From the NCBI GenBank assembly GCA_024195585.1, contig SWBL01000198.1, forward strand, positions 29,182-93,181: a stretch of 64,000 nt of DNA, in the 5' to 3' direction. Shown piece after piece: positions 22,057-34,165 of the stretch. This DNA is from Aureobasidium sp. EXF-3400. Its lineage: Eukaryota > Ascomycota > Dothideomycetes > Dothideales > Saccotheciaceae. Position 1 is the first letter of the stretch. Each line of letters starts with the position of its first letter. Both the position numbers and the translations under genes were made by a program. The notes beneath the pieces are model-generated. The model was not told where the DNA came from and ran no database searches. It saw nothing but the letters and a program-made list of their open reading frames with translations.

Positions 22057-25000
22057 ATGCCTCCATCCGCTGCCGGCTCGGCGCACGTTAATGCTCCAGA
22101 GTTGACCTCTGGCGTGGCTCCAGCCCTCCACTCCGACGAGGGTCCCGCCATCGGCAAGACTGCCATCACTCAGCGCAGCATCGATTCGGGCGCCGAGGCC
22201 TCGTCTACTCGCGCCGAGGCCTCGTTTAGTCACGCTTCGGGCGCTGATCCATTCGGCGAAGGCTCCAAGCGCAGACGCATTGAGCCATCTCTGCAGCGTT
22301 CGTCTCAGCACCCTCTCACTCGCACCAGTTTTGGAAGTGATTCTATCAAAGCCCTGTTCAACTCTGAACCTTCCGCAACCACTGGTGGTCAGATTCAATC
22401 CAACAGAGCCGCGATCATGCCCGTGTCTTCCCTGACCACGAGCTTTGGTCCTGGTCTTGCCCAAGACACTTCTGGGTATGCATATTGTGCAGTCTGCAAA
22501 CCAATAACAAGTTTCACTAACCAACACCTAGCCTTCCTGGCCCTGGCGGACCTGTCCATCACCCAGGCCCTCACAACGCCGGCAAGCGCGCTGCCCTCGA
22601 TCCTGTCGTAATTCCTGGAAACATGTCCCGTGGCAACAATGTCTCAGGAGTTCCATTCATTCCTCAGGCTACGGGCTTCATGATCCCTGGTCTTGGTGCT
22701 CTGCTCAAGCCGCTCGATCTTGGTAGCAGCAAGAAGACTTCTGTTTCTCCTCCATCCAAGACACATGCACTTGTGCCTGGATCTCAGTCTTGCAATGATG
22801 GTATTGCTTCCCACGTCCCTGGTCTCTCCCAGCAGACTGGCTCTGGCTCTGTCAACACTTCTGTTACCCAGAAGCAGCACAAGCCCGACGGTGGCGCTGC
22901 TCGTCAGTCCACTGGTCCTCAATCGACCCCCCTCAAGCAGGATCCTTCTGCTTCGGCTGTTATCGCTGCTGCTGATCAGGTCGAAAAGCCCATGGCTCAG
23001 GGTCCTGCCTCACCTGATGCTTCTGTCACCCCCAAGAAGATGCACGTCACTACCTCTCCTTCTGGTGTCGCCAGGGAATCAGAGTACGTCCGCCCTTCCG
23101 GATCTCCTCCTGTCTGGAAGGAAAAGCAGACAGTTCGCACTTTCAAGCTTCTTCGTGCTCAGAACAACCACCGCTCTTTCGAAACTTTCGATGGAGCTTA
23201 TTCGATTCTCAGTGGCATGAACCCTGACCACTACTCGATGCCCTACGGTGTAAGCATTCATCTACATAACTTCCCAGAAACTTCAACTGACCTCGTCAAA
23301 GTCGCAAGTGGTTGCTATCAAGTGCCCCAATCTTGACGACATCCTCATGTCTCACCAGACTGGGTTCTGGGCTACCAACCAGAACGTCATGTCGCGCATC
23401 ATGGATCTTCACAACAGCCGCGAGGACCCATCCATGAAGACTCTGTTTCTTTGGTCGATGCCTGGCAGGTTCGTGTTATCAACTTTGATTGTGTCTGATA
23501 TGTTTGCTAACATTGCTCAGCAAGCACTTTTGTGGTCTTTCAGAGCTTCAAGCTTTCGACCCCAAGGTTAAGACTGAATTCTGGGACAAGGAAACTAGCA
23601 AGTGGATCAAAGTTCAGGGGTAAGTCATCCCGTCATGGAACATGTTGGCTCGAAACTGACATTGTTAAGCTCCATGATGCTTCAATGGAAGTACTGCAAG
23701 TTGATCCCCTATGAAGAGGTCATCCCACTCGTCGAGGGCAAGATCGACCAGGGCTCCATTACTCAGATGTGGAACGGCATGTAGTAAGTTCCTCTTTATC
23801 CGCCTCGAGCTAACTGATGCTGACCGATCATCAGCTACACCGAGGGAACCGGCCGTGAGGTCGTCAAGGCCTACACTGAGGCACCCCACGTCGAGAACCT
23901 GCTTGCCGCACCCACCATAGACTTCTTCCGTCGTGCTATGGAGAACAGCAAGATTGCCACAGTCCCTCCCATGGGTCCTAGATCTTTCGGCCGTGGCGGT
24001 CACCGCGGTCGTGGTGCCTACAAACTCGGCCGCAGAGGAACCTTTGAGAATGGCAAGACCGAGAGCAGAACTCAGCCTGCCTCCGTGCCCGGCTCAGCCA
24101 CAAAGCAGGAGCGCAAGGATGCCACCTTCAGCACTCAGAGCACCACTACATCGCCCGAGCACTGCCGCGACCGTGGCAAGCCTGAACTCCAGATCATGCC
24201 TGTTCTCAGGTACGCCGATGGCAGTATGACCACTGCGCCAGACATGACCGGAAAGACCGTTCCAGTCACCCATTGCGAAAGTCTTGCCGGCATGCAGACT
24301 TCTCGCGCTGAGAGATCTAGCTCACTGACTCAGGCTCAGGCCCAAAGCTTCCGTGGTGCCAGATCGAACTCTCTGGTTCAAGCTCAGACAGTCCACACCG
24401 TCCAGAGTCCCCGTGCCGAGACAGTTGACTCGCTGGCTCAGACCCATGGTTCCTGCGCCAAGAATTCCAACTCGCTGGCTCAGACCCAGAGTGGTTACAC
24501 CTTGCAGAGCTCCAACATGCCTCCTGCTTTGCCCACCCCTGTCACCTTTGACACTAGCTATTCTGGCATTGGAGACATCACTCAGCAGAAGTCTGGTTCA
24601 GTTTTCGAGATGGCCCCTCCACCCAAGCCCTCTGAAACTCAGCGTGGTTCTGCGTCTCACTCGGAGCACCACAGTTTCAACACTCCTCGTACCATGCCTA
24701 GCAGCAACAAATTCTTCGGCAATGTTGACGGCTGGTCGTACAACTGCCTGACTCCTCCTCATGCCGCTGAACCCAAGACGCCTGTCAGCCAGTCACGCAG
24801 TCTGTATCACCTCTCTACCAGTCCCATGGACACCTCGACCTATGGCACGCCCACTCCTCAAGGCGTTCGTTTGCCTTCTACGCCTAGCCGTGTCGGTTCT
24901 TTGAGCACCTTTGGCTTCGGACAGGTCCCTGAGAAGCTTCGTACTCCTGACAGCAGTCCTCTGGCTACCAGAATCCAGCTTGCTCAGCAAGCTGATTCCC

Positions 25001-25095
25001 CTGGCCCTGCCTCCAGACATGGCCACGGTGACAACGACCAGGAGGAGGACATCCTCAAGCCTCACTGGGTCTCCATGCTTGTCGACAACGAGTAA
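22057..25095 (+). CDS. YTH-domain RNA-binding protein (m6A-reader type)
   Basis: Six exons: 22057-22475, 22532-23249, 23302-23468, 23521-23619, 23670-23783 and 23835-25095; 925 aa, introns 50-56 nt. The YTH domain covers about residues 380-545 and is cut by three of the introns. Landmarks: VVAIKCPNLDDILMS at its start, GFWATN, LFLWSMPGSKHFCGLSEL (family: SVNGSGHFCG), and LQWKYCKLIPYEEV (family: VRWIFVKDVP). Three tryptophans fit the methyl-adenine cage: W402, W456 and W463. The N-terminal 370 residues are disordered and Ser/Pro/Gln-rich with a basic SKRRRIE. After the domain comes an Arg/Gly tract (GRGGHRGRGAYKLGRRG), a possible second RNA contact, then four imperfect SLxQ repeats. Likely role: binding N6-methylated mRNA and controlling its decay or translation. 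No database comparison was made. Confidence 0.87.
24318..24500 (+). repeat. Imperfect coding repeat in YTH protein
   Basis: Four copies of a roughly 15-20 residue unit centred on SSLTQAQ, NSLVQAQ, DSLAQTH and NSLAQTQ. Serine/glutamine-rich, likely disordered. Confidence 0.7.
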
Positions 25096-26214
25096 ACCTC
25101 TGTTCCGCTAATTTCCATGAGTCTCAACAGCTATGGACGAAGAGTCTAGAACATGCAACAGCAGAAGTGTCTTGTAGACTGTCTATCGAAAAGGTCTTGT
25201 AATTGCGGGATAAAAGGTGGTCATGATGATGGTCTTTGTTGTGGCATTTTTTCTTGTGTTTTCTTTCGGACAGAGATGGATTGACTGAAGATAGCTTCAA
25301 AGTCGCTTATATCGAGTGCAGTCAGTACTATTTTACGTAGAGTCAGTAACAATCGAATGCGTAGTACATTCCAAACATTTTCAAGTGACATGATTATTGT
25401 TCGCGCCTTTGAGATGATTGCTGTGACCTAGACAACATCTGGGACTCTTGTCTTGCAAGGTAACGGTCAAAGCACAGCAATCTGAACAGCTTTGATCGAG
25501 CAGAGGATGCCTTGTTTTTACATTATATCAAAAGAGATTGTTGGCCGTCCAAACAATAATGACGGTCGGATGATCGTGACCACTCTACGCGGGTACGAGT
25601 GGATGGCTGGGGCCTCTAGAAGGACAGAGCTCAATACCCCAGAATAGAGAATAGTGTAGATGTTGGTTGGAAGTTGGAAGCTGGAAGCAAGTTCGTGATG
25701 AATCGCAAGCGGAGTCCGCAGACAGTAGTGGATCAGATGGGTCTACAAGACAAGGGCATGACGAAGGAGAAAAAAGACTAGGTTATGCAGGCTGGTAAGG
25801 TTTTCATAGCGTTTTTGGTTGACACTTGGCGAGCGGCGGTGGCGCTGTTCTCCGCAAAAAGGCAGGCACCGGGAAGGAGCGAGGGTTGCAACAAAGCGAC
25901 TCAGGCAGCGAACGGCGTGTTTCCTGACCGACGCAGCAACCAACTCGGACGAGCATACACGACTTTCTCCAACATACTCGACGCTTCTGCCTACTTCTCG
26001 AGGGACCATGCGATACTGAGACAACAGACCCTCAGCCCAAAGACGTGTCAGCAACACGAGCGTGGTTGCAGCAACCTTTGCATCCCCGTGCGTTGATCTG
26101 TCGTCACGCTCTGGGGCTTGCCTGTGCTTGCACAAGACCGACCACCTGTAGACGGTGGCAGCGACACCGAAGTAGCCACTCGCTCTCGGTACCTATCTGG
26201 ACATCGACGACAGC
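25096..26214. other. Intergenic, cdc4 upstream region
   Basis: 1.1 kb after the YTH gene and before the cdc4 ATG. No gene recognised; probably YTH 3' UTR plus a long cdc4 promoter and leader. Confidence 0.5.
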
Positions 26215-29200
26215 ATGGATCCTCCAGCCCGTCACGACCACACGGGGGCCACGCTCCGCAGCACCCAGGCTTCGTTCACCACCGCTCCTGCATCGCCCGA
26301 CCGTCAAGACATGTCGCCGTATACCACCATGGCCCATGTGGCTTTCGCTCCGGCTACCCAACAGACGGTCGTGACGACCACCACAACAACCACCGTCACC
26401 CTCCCTCCGTTACTGATCCGCCCACCTAGAGACATGCTCAGCCGTGACCCCAAACAATATCCCCTGGCCTCCACCCCTACTCCTTCTTCGCTACAACGCT
26501 TCTCTCTTGATGTTGGAGGTATTCCCGTCGTCTACCAAGAGGCTCAAAACGTCCAGTCGTCGCTCGACAAGGTATTATAAGCTCCATGTGTGCTGACCAG
26601 ACTGCCACTAACCACTATCTTCAGTACAAGCAACAGCAAACACAGCTGCAACAATCCCACGGCGTCATTCGTAGCCAACAGTCTTCGTCACAGGATTATC
26701 ACACGCCCACTCGAGGTCAGGATCTCCGACCTCCGCCGCTCAGGAGGCCCGCTTCACCACCCAGTCTCGCCGAGGCTGCAGAGCTAGCTAGCCTGCACCG
26801 TCGTAGAAGACATCCTCGCTCACTTCTATCACGCACTCGCTCTGGTATCACATATCCATTCGCTGATGACCATCAATCTTCAAGCTCGGACTCTACCAAC
26901 CGTCCCATGCCAGTAACTCCCGACACGGATGCCGCCCCTGGTAACGACCGCGAACAGCAGCGAGTGACTTCTTTGACACAAAAAGCCCGTGAATGGCAAG
27001 AGCAGCATGCAAAGCAGAAGGCATCAGTTGCAGGTCCAAGTCACTCGTTTGACAGAGATGCTGCTACTGCTACTCCTCCTGTTGCAGAGGGTGACCTCGA
27101 ACCCGTTGATAACCCTTATCCTCGCCTCGAACAACCAAGACCGCTGCCCGCTAGTCTATTGAGTGGCTCACAACAGGACGCCAGCCTCCCAAGCCCCAGT
27201 CTCTCCCCCGTCACAGCCGCCGCAAACTTGGCTCGTAGCCATCAGCTTCTCCTGTCCAGCCGCGACGTCGACGACGAAAATGCCAGTCAGGTGTCCAGAC
27301 TGGATCTCGAAGATAGCATGATGCCTGACCAGCCCGATGCTTCTGCTAGTTTCAGCGAGCCTACCGTTCAAGCCCACAGTCGGATTCATCAGGCTAACCC
27401 ACCTCCATTGACACTGATGGACGTTCCCACAATGATCGATGCTTATGACGCCCTCCCTGAGGACATGCAGTCTTACGTGTTGTATCAAATGCTCAGACGT
27501 TCCAACAAGAAAACATTACGGACTGTCGCCTCGCTTGTCAACCCTGCACTGAAATGCGATCCATTCGACGTGTTGCCGGTGGAACTGGGCTTGCAGATCA
27601 CAAAGTTCTTGGACGTCAAGAGTCTCTGCCGTGCGGCTCAGGTGTCGAAGAAGTGGAGGCATTTGATTGATTCGGATGAAAGAGCATGGAAGGAACTTCT
27701 GGATAGGGACGGTTTCAACTTGCCCGAGGGCGAGATTGAACGCGCAGTACGTGAGGGATGGGCATGGCAGGCACCTTCTCTTGATGGACACGAAGAAGAT
27801 CTGGGACAGTCGAGGTCAACCCGCTCTGTCTCTAGAGTCGTCGAGCTGGAGCCATTGAGTCCTTTGGGGGCTCCTTCGGTAAGCAGCGATGATGCAGGCT
27901 CTTCTGCATCTCTGCGTATTACACGAACCAAGAGGAAAGCAACAGGCAGCGCTGGTGGTCAGAAGAGACAAAAGCGGAAGGCATCCAGGCGCCAAGACAC
28001 TTCCCCTCTTTGGATGCGCGACTTCCAAACAGCACAAGGCCCTATTGCTTACGCCAGCGCTGCTGCCAAAGCAGTGCCTAAACCAGACGTCGGCCTTCCA
28101 AGTCTGACCAACTTGCATCTTTTCAAGTCCATCTACCAAAGGCATCACATGATCGCAAAGAGCTGGATGGACTCTGAAGCAAAGCCCCACCATCTGGCTT
28201 TCCGTGCCCATCATCGCCATGTCGTCACTTGCTTGCTATTCGACTCGGACAAGATTCTGACTGGTAGCGACGACACAAACATCAATGTCTATGATACCAA
28301 GACCGGTGCATTGCGAAGGAAGCTTGAAGGGCACGAGGGCGGTGTATGGGCATTGCAGTACGAAGGCGATACCCTGGTGTCCGGCTCAACAGATCGCTCT
28401 GTTCGCATTTGGGATATTCCTTCTGGCAAGTGCCTACAGACCTTCCAGGGCCACACTTCTACCGTTCGTTGTTTGGTAATCCTGAAGCCTGTCAAGATTG
28501 GCACAGCTGCCGATGGTTCGCCTATCATGATGCCAAAAGAGCCTTTGATCATCACTGGCTCGCGTGACTCCACTCTCAGAGTTTGGAAGCTTCCTCGCCC
28601 CGGCGACCCGCAGATTCATCAAGCTGGTCCTCCAGCAAACGATAGCGATAATCCCTACTCTCTGCGTGTGCTTACCGGTCATCACAATTCAGTTCGCGCC
28701 ATCGCCGCACATGGAGATACTCTTGTAAGTGGTTCGTACGACTGTACTGTCCGAGTGTGGAAAATATCGACCGGCGATATGGTGCATCGTCTTACGGGCC
28801 ACACGCAAAAGGTCTACAGCGTGGTTCTTGACCATGAAAGAGGACGATGCATTTCTGGGTCAATGGACAACTTGGTAAAGGTATGGTCTCTCGAAACTGG
28901 AAATTGTTTGTTCAACCTCGATGGTCACACATCTCTGGTAGGCTTACTGGATCTTAGCCACGGACGTCTGGTCAGTGCTGCAGCAGACAGTACCCTGCGC
29001 ATCTGGGACCCTGACAATGGAAACTGTCAATCGATCTTATCGGCACATACTGGTGCAATCACATGCTTCCAACACGACGACCAGAAGGTCATCAGTGGGT
29101 CAGATCGTACCCTCAAAATGTCGAACATCAGCACAGGCGAGTGTCTGCGTGATTTGCTCTCGGATCTTAGTGGAGTGTGGCAAGTACGCTTCGACGAGAG

Positions 29201-29434
29201 AAGGTGTGTTGCTGCGGTGCAAAGGAACAACCTTACATACATTGAGGTACGTGCAAGTTCTTACCATGAATTGTAACAGAAGCTAATTTATTGCAGGTGC
29301 TGGACTTTGGAGCAGCTCGAGATGGTATACCGGAGAACAGGAGAGGACACCGAATCGTGGTCGATCCACGTGGACGCGAAATCGAAGATGTCGACGCTAC
29401 AGCGGAAGCACAGACAGCTGCAGCAGGAGGCTAG
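26215..29434 (+). CDS. cdc4: F-box/WD40 protein, Cdc4-like SCF receptor
   Basis: Substrate receptor of an SCF ubiquitin ligase that recognises phosphodegrons. Exons 26215-26571, 26625-29246 and 29297-29434; introns 53 and 50 nt; 1038 aa. The N-terminal 420 residues are low complexity (a poly-Thr run, Gln-rich stretch, basic segments). The F-box is at about 429-475 (DPFDVLPVELGLQITKFLDVKSLCRAAQVSKKW, shown here in two halves: DPFDVLPVELGLQITKF and LDVKSLCRAAQVSKKW). A KRKATGSAGGQKRQKRK nuclear signal follows. Seven to eight WD40 blades run from about 645 to 1000, several with clear GSxDxxVRxW ends (SGSTDRSVRIWD, TGSRDSTLRVWK, SGSYDCTVRVWK). One blade ends SGSDRTLKMSN, lacking the usual Trp. 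Cdc4 is preferred over the sulphur regulator SconB because of length and the long N-terminus. Confidence 0.92.
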
Positions 29435-29961
29435 TGTTGACGACGAAGATTGAAGATTACGGATTACGAACGAGGTGGCAGTAAGATGACTAGGTTGAGA
29501 GAATGCCGGATTTGCATTCGTGGGAGGAAGGAATTTGGGACCAAGGATACCCGAGCATTACGTGCATGAAGATGCACTCGCTTTGCTCATGCTTTTCACT
29601 TCTTTTTCTTTTGTATTGGTTACACTGGCAGGCATTCTCTGGCGGTACAGAGAGGGGGAGTTTTTGCTTTTGGTAGCCTAAACCTGGCATCTTGCTCATG
29701 TCTTCGAAGCGGAATATTGTTACTCAGCATAAATAGCTATCCATCATACCCTCGTTCTATTACAGTACATTCGTTATGCATTCTCATATCGATATATTTG
29801 ATAGACCTTCGGCACCTGAAGAGGAGTGGAGAGGAAGGGTTGTGGAGTTGATTGCGTTTTGTGGGGAAATGACATGGTGTCCCTCTTGTTCGATGAACAA
29901 TGCCCTCGACTTTTGATTCCAACTTCAACTTTTGTAAGACAACACCGATAACAACAACAGG
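29435..29961. other. Intergenic between cdc4 and rhomboid-like gene
   Basis: 527 bp with no gene seen; cdc4 3' UTR and the next promoter. Confidence 0.5.
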
Positions 29962-30810
29962 ATGCTGGCATCCGGGTTCAGCAATGCACCGCTGTCCAAG
30001 TACCTGGTCATGGCGGTAGTGGCAGGATCTCTCCTCGCCAGCATCACCGACACCAAACACCTGTTCTTCATCCTGGTCAGGCCACACATATCCGACTACA
30101 GGCAGCTATGGCGATGCTTGACCTGGCCGCTGGTCTATACCAACTCGACAGAGGTCCTTTTCTCGGCCATGACCCTGTATCAGCTACGCGTCATCGAGCG
30201 TCTTTGGGGATCGCGCAAGTTCGCAGTAAGCATACCACTCGACACGCACTACAACCAGTCAATGAGCTAACATGTGCAGTCGTTCCTCTTGTCGACATTG
30301 CCATATACCGTTCTGCTTCCGCCTCTCCTCCTTATAGTCATCATCCGACCGCTCTCTTTCTACAACATCAACTATCTTCCTGCTGGCCCCACAGCCTTCG
30401 TTTTCGCACTCCTCGCCCAATACCACGCCGCAATTCCCTACATGTACAAATACCAGCTCTCGGCCACCGATTCACCTCAATCCTCATCGGCCATCAACCT
30501 GACTTCGAAATCTACATCTTACCTCCTTCCCCTCCAACTCGCGCTATCTCAACTGCCTGGCTCTGCTATCGTAGCAGCAGTAGGCTGGCTAGTGGGGTAT
30601 GCATACAGAGGGGATATTCTGCCTGGAGCAGCGGCGTGGAGGATACCGGATCTGAGTGCTGGTAAAAGGGAGAGGGAAAGGTTCGAGGGGTTGAGAAGAC
30701 GCATGGAAGGAGAGGCTGCTACGGCTAGTGGATCGAGAGCCGAAGAGAGTGATGGTGGTAGGAGGCGGACTATCGGTGGCCAACTCTTGGACCAGTTCCG
30801 AGGCTCCTGA
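29962..30810 (+). CDS. Rhomboid-like membrane protein, UBAC2/Dsc2 family
   Basis: 264 aa from exons 29962-30225 and 30280-30810 (54 nt intron, GAGCTAACAT branch site). Several hydrophobic spans are visible: SKYLVMAVVAGSLLASI, an amphipathic RQLWRCLTWPLVY element, LSTLPYTVLLPPLLLIVII, PTAFVFALLAQYHAAIPYMY and LPGSAIVAAVGWLVGYAYRG. The RPHISDYRQLWRCLTWPLVYTNSTEVL pattern (seen here as RPHISDYRQLWRCL and TNSTEVLFSAMTLY) matches rhomboid-like pseudoproteases of the Derlin/UBAC2 group. The catalytic Ser-His pair of active rhomboids is not evident. The charged C-terminus shows no clear UBA domain, unlike human UBAC2 and fission yeast Dsc2. A role in the Dsc ubiquitin ligase or ER quality control is inference. 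Confidence 0.8.
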
Positions 30811-31474
30811 GAATATGACAGGAACCATACAATCGCAAAAGCATATGCAATAGATGTTTTGAGATGACTTCAACACGGCCATCGCAAGCCTATACGAATA
30901 TAACGTAGCTGACATGAAGCCAACACGTACGAGACAGAACGGGAAGTCAAACCTTGTCGGGCGCCAACTGCGGGGGCTTGGGCGTTAGCGCGACCTTGAT
31001 GCGCTCGTTCGGCCATGCCATTCGTGCGGCTTCTGGAAGGCTGCATTGTGATAGACATGCGGCTGCACTGTGAAAGTGATGGTCCCTTCCTGTGCCTGGC
31101 CGTCCCTCAAAGAATATCGACAGTACGGAGTATCCTTTCAACAAACCAGCCGCGAGTTTGCCTCGACTTGTCCGCGTAGAAATAAGCTCTGTCTGGATGC
31201 CGCGTAAAACGTCTTTGCTGCTCCAGCGACGACTTGCATTCCAACGCTCGAATTTAGGTATCTTGCTCAATCTATCTAACCAGTCAAAGCCCACACCGAC
31301 CTTCAACTTCCGTCACTCGCCCTTCGCATGTCTTTGACCCTGTCTTTCCTTTCCACCACTTCTTCACCGGCTCTCGTCGCCTTGGATTGGAACCTTCACT
31401 CTTCCATATTTAATTGAGCATGACTGCTGTTACAATTGCATCGACCTAACATCACGACATCTTACTTACGCGAC
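30811..31474. other. Intergenic upstream of Cnn_1N-type gene
   Basis: 664 bp without a recognised gene. It contains a short upstream open frame at 31420-31449 (nine codons, ATG to TAA) in the leader of the next gene. Confidence 0.55.
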
Positions 31475-33613
31475 ATGAATAACCCGGCATCTCCATACCT
31501 CCTCGATCGCCTGCAAGCGCGTCGCGCAAATCCCAACACTCGGTCTCGTCGCTCCGAATCAGCTGCGAGACTGACGGGTCTGGATGATGACTTGTTCCTC
31601 GACGAGGCCAGATCCTCCGGCAATGATAACCTAACGACGACACCTAACAATACCCATACCCCTACGAATACCACTGCATCCTTAGGTGCCCGCGAAATGG
31701 AAAAGCGCATGGACAAACTCTCCAAACTGAACTTTGACTTGAAGCTCGAACTCTTCCATTGCAGAGAGCGCATGGCTAAACTGCAGGGAAATTGTAACCT
31801 ACTATCATCACGCGCCGAGGATGCCGACCGACTCGTCGAGGAGAATGCTACACTTCTCGAACTCAACGATACTTTGGTCAAGGAACTGGAGCATCGGGAC
31901 GAAGCCGTTCAAGAAGCTGTCTCCATAATCTGTGATCTGGAAGAAAGGCTCGAGCAAGCTCAACATTCACAAGAGAATCCTCATGAAAACTCAGAGACTC
32001 CAACGGAACCGCGTGCTTCTTCTGTCTCTCCCTGTCCTAGAGCTGTTCTCTCACCACCCAAGTCCGACAAATCATCACTTGCGCGATCATCTTCTGCGAG
32101 GCGCATACCCTCCTTCGTGGACGACAACAAACCGAACACACGTGCTTTGCGAAGCGTCTACCTGGAACCTAAGCCGACCCTGCATGATGTGAGGAGCTTT
32201 GCATCCCTGACGTCGCAAAGAGAGGATGTCGACAAGTCTCTCTCAGATGTCGACACACTAGACTCACCACGGTTGAGTGTGTTGAGCAAGAGTAGTTTCC
32301 CAAGTATTTACGATCTACCGAGAGGTGAGGAATCTGCCAGATACCAGGAAAACGAATTGGCCCTTCCCGACAGCCAGCTAGACAACCTCTCAAGGAATAC
32401 TGGCAGTAAGCACGACTCTGACAGTGATGTCAATTCCTGGGTCCAATTGCAGACACCTCAGTCGTCCGAACAGTCTTCAGGAAAATACATACCACAATCG
32501 CGCACAGATGTCGCTCGTATCCAGCGACCAGCATACTTTTCTGCGCCCTCACAGGCCAATCAAAAACGTACGCCGTCACTCAAGGGTACCGTATTTGGCG
32601 GAGCTTCGTTGCCTCCAACACCGGACAGTGCAAGCACGAGCGTTCTCCAAGACTCCTACATGACCGGTCGACCGCATGCGCAACATAGAACAACCAAACA
32701 TCTTACCAACACCGCAAAGCACGCAGCACTGCTACACACTCCAGAAACACCGAGCATCACCGATATGAGCAAGCTTCACGACGGACAAGACGCAGGAAAC
32801 ACACTGAGTGGTGCCGGATGGTTCAACAGACATAGCATATCTCTGTCTTCGACTGACGAGGAAAACGAATACTATGAGGAATCAGATAGCGCTCGAACCG
32901 GCAGCGCAGGAACAGACGCATCATATCCTGACGGGGGTAGTATCCTCAAAGGCATACCGTCCAGATTCCAAGTTCGTCGGAACATCTCACCAGCTAGAAG
33001 CATGCCTCACGACGGCCATGGAACAGCACATTTATCACGACGAGGTCAAAGGACGAAAGAAGAGTGGGCACTATTACCAAAGAGCAACGAAAAGACTCGA
33101 TTCCAGATGGAACGTTCGGAAACCACACCGAATCTTGCAGCACTTCAAACACCACCATCGTCGCTACAGAGGAACAGCTCCACTTCCGGATCTTCCATCT
33201 TACGCCCACAGCGTATGGAGCGATCGGAGACTACGCCAAATCTGACGACGGCCATGCAAGCAGCGATTTCAACCCCTTTCCTCCAACCAGGACCTGCAAC
33301 CAAACCTCAGTCAAGTGGCGGTGGGGGTGTGCGAGCAGCACTTTCTCAAAAGACACAAAAATTGTTCCGCCGCATGAGCGAGCATTCCTCATCTGAATCA
33401 TCATCAAGACAAACCCGCGGTATCACACTCTCACCCTCCAAACGCTCGACTGGTTCCAACAGCCGCAGTGGAAGTGATGAATCTCTGGCTATGCAAGCAG
33501 CCAACCAAACGCTCAAATCACAAAACTTTGCTGCTCCTCACAACCACAATACGGAGGCCAAAAGTCCTAGTCGTGGATTATTTTCGCGTGCTGCTGGCAG
33601 TCTGAGACGATAG
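31475..33613 (+). CDS. Centrosomin-type N-terminal coiled-coil protein
   Basis: 712 aa, no intron. Start is ATG 31475 (MNNPASPYLLDRL); the frame extends upstream only through non-ATG codons. Residues about 80-170 form a coiled coil beginning EMEKRMDKLSKLNFDLKLEL and FHCRERMAKLQ, the pattern of the centrosomin N-terminal motif 1 (Cnn_1N) found in gamma-tubulin-complex tethering proteins such as Mto1, Pcp1 and ApsB. The rest is Ser/Thr/Pro-rich and probably disordered, with repeated MERSETTPNL segments (two copies, about residues 545 and 580) that look like phospho-motifs. It is shorter than typical Mto1/Pcp1 proteins and lacks a C-terminal PACT/MASC-like coiled coil that I can see. Spindle-pole or septum microtubule nucleation is inference from the domain. 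Confidence 0.82.
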   Translation: MNNPASPYLLDRLQARRANPNTRSRRSESAARLTGLDDDLFLDEARSSGNDNLTTTPNNTHTPTNTTASLGAREMEKRMDKLSKLNFDLKLELFHCRERMAKLQGNCNLLSSRAEDADRLVEENATLLELNDTLVKELEHRDEAVQEAVSIICDLEERLEQAQHSQENPHENSETPTEPRASSVSPCPRAVLSPPKSDKSSLARSSSARRIPSFVDDNKPNTRALRSVYLEPKPTLHDVRSFASLTSQREDVDKSLSDVDTLDSPRLSVLSKSSFPSIYDLPRGEESARYQENELALPDSQLDNLSRNTGSKHDSDSDVNSWVQLQTPQSSEQSSGKYIPQSRTDVARIQRPAYFSAPSQANQKRTPSLKGTVFGGASLPPTPDSASTSVLQDSYMTGRPHAQHRTTKHLTNTAKHAALLHTPETPSITDMSKLHDGQDAGNTLSGAGWFNRHSISLSSTDEENEYYEESDSARTGSAGTDASYPDGGSILKGIPSRFQVRRNISPARSMPHDGHGTAHLSRRGQRTKEEWALLPKSNEKTRFQMERSETTPNLAALQTPPSSLQRNSSTSGSSILRPQRMERSETTPNLTTAMQAAISTPFLQPGPATKPQSSGGGGVRAALSQKTQKLFRRMSEHSSSESSSRQTRGITLSPSKRSTGSNSRSGSDESLAMQAANQTLKSQNFAAPHNHNTEAKSPSRGLFSRAAGSLRR

Positions 33614-34165
33614 GACCGTCTCCAACATTGGGTTGGCGTTGATTTGGGCGTTGTTCAAGAGAGCCCTGAGCCTGGGAGTCCTGGCTCATAGGCTCTTCTC
33701 TTTCCAAGCTTTCTTTGCTTCCTCTTGTTCTTTTCCTCATTCACATGAGCTTTTTTCTTTCCTCATGATGACCTTCTTCAAGGAACCGATCGCTGGGTCT
33801 TTGGTTTTCTTTCTTCCCTGCTTTATTCATAGCCCTACTATTATTATTTCTATCATGAGAGACGAAAAACTCAAGCTTTATTTACTTCCTCAGTCTCTTT
33901 CCATTGCTCGTTCGTGAAGACATGATATTAACGATCACCTTGAAGGGCAGCTTTGACAATTTGAGCAGCAAGTCAAGGGCAGATCGCCACGATCAAGAAG
34001 GACCGTTGGTAGCAGTATTTGCTGACGACACGGTCTTTACGGGATGTCGCTTCCCATTCTTGAGATCCCACAAAGTGAATATCAAACTTTGTAGGGAAGA
34101 GAAGGAGTGACCAAGAGATACTGCTTTACAAACGTTGATATTGTACGTTTCCACCTTTCTGCACT
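33614..34165. other. Convergent intergenic region
   Basis: 552 bp between two convergent genes, strongly pyrimidine-rich (TTTC/TTCC tracts) at 33660-33830; no gene seen. Confidence 0.5.

Noticed and set aside
22057..25095. Reading the YTH gene as several separate small genes
   Set aside because: Six frame-consistent GT..AG introns with branch sites join them into one protein with a continuous YTH domain.
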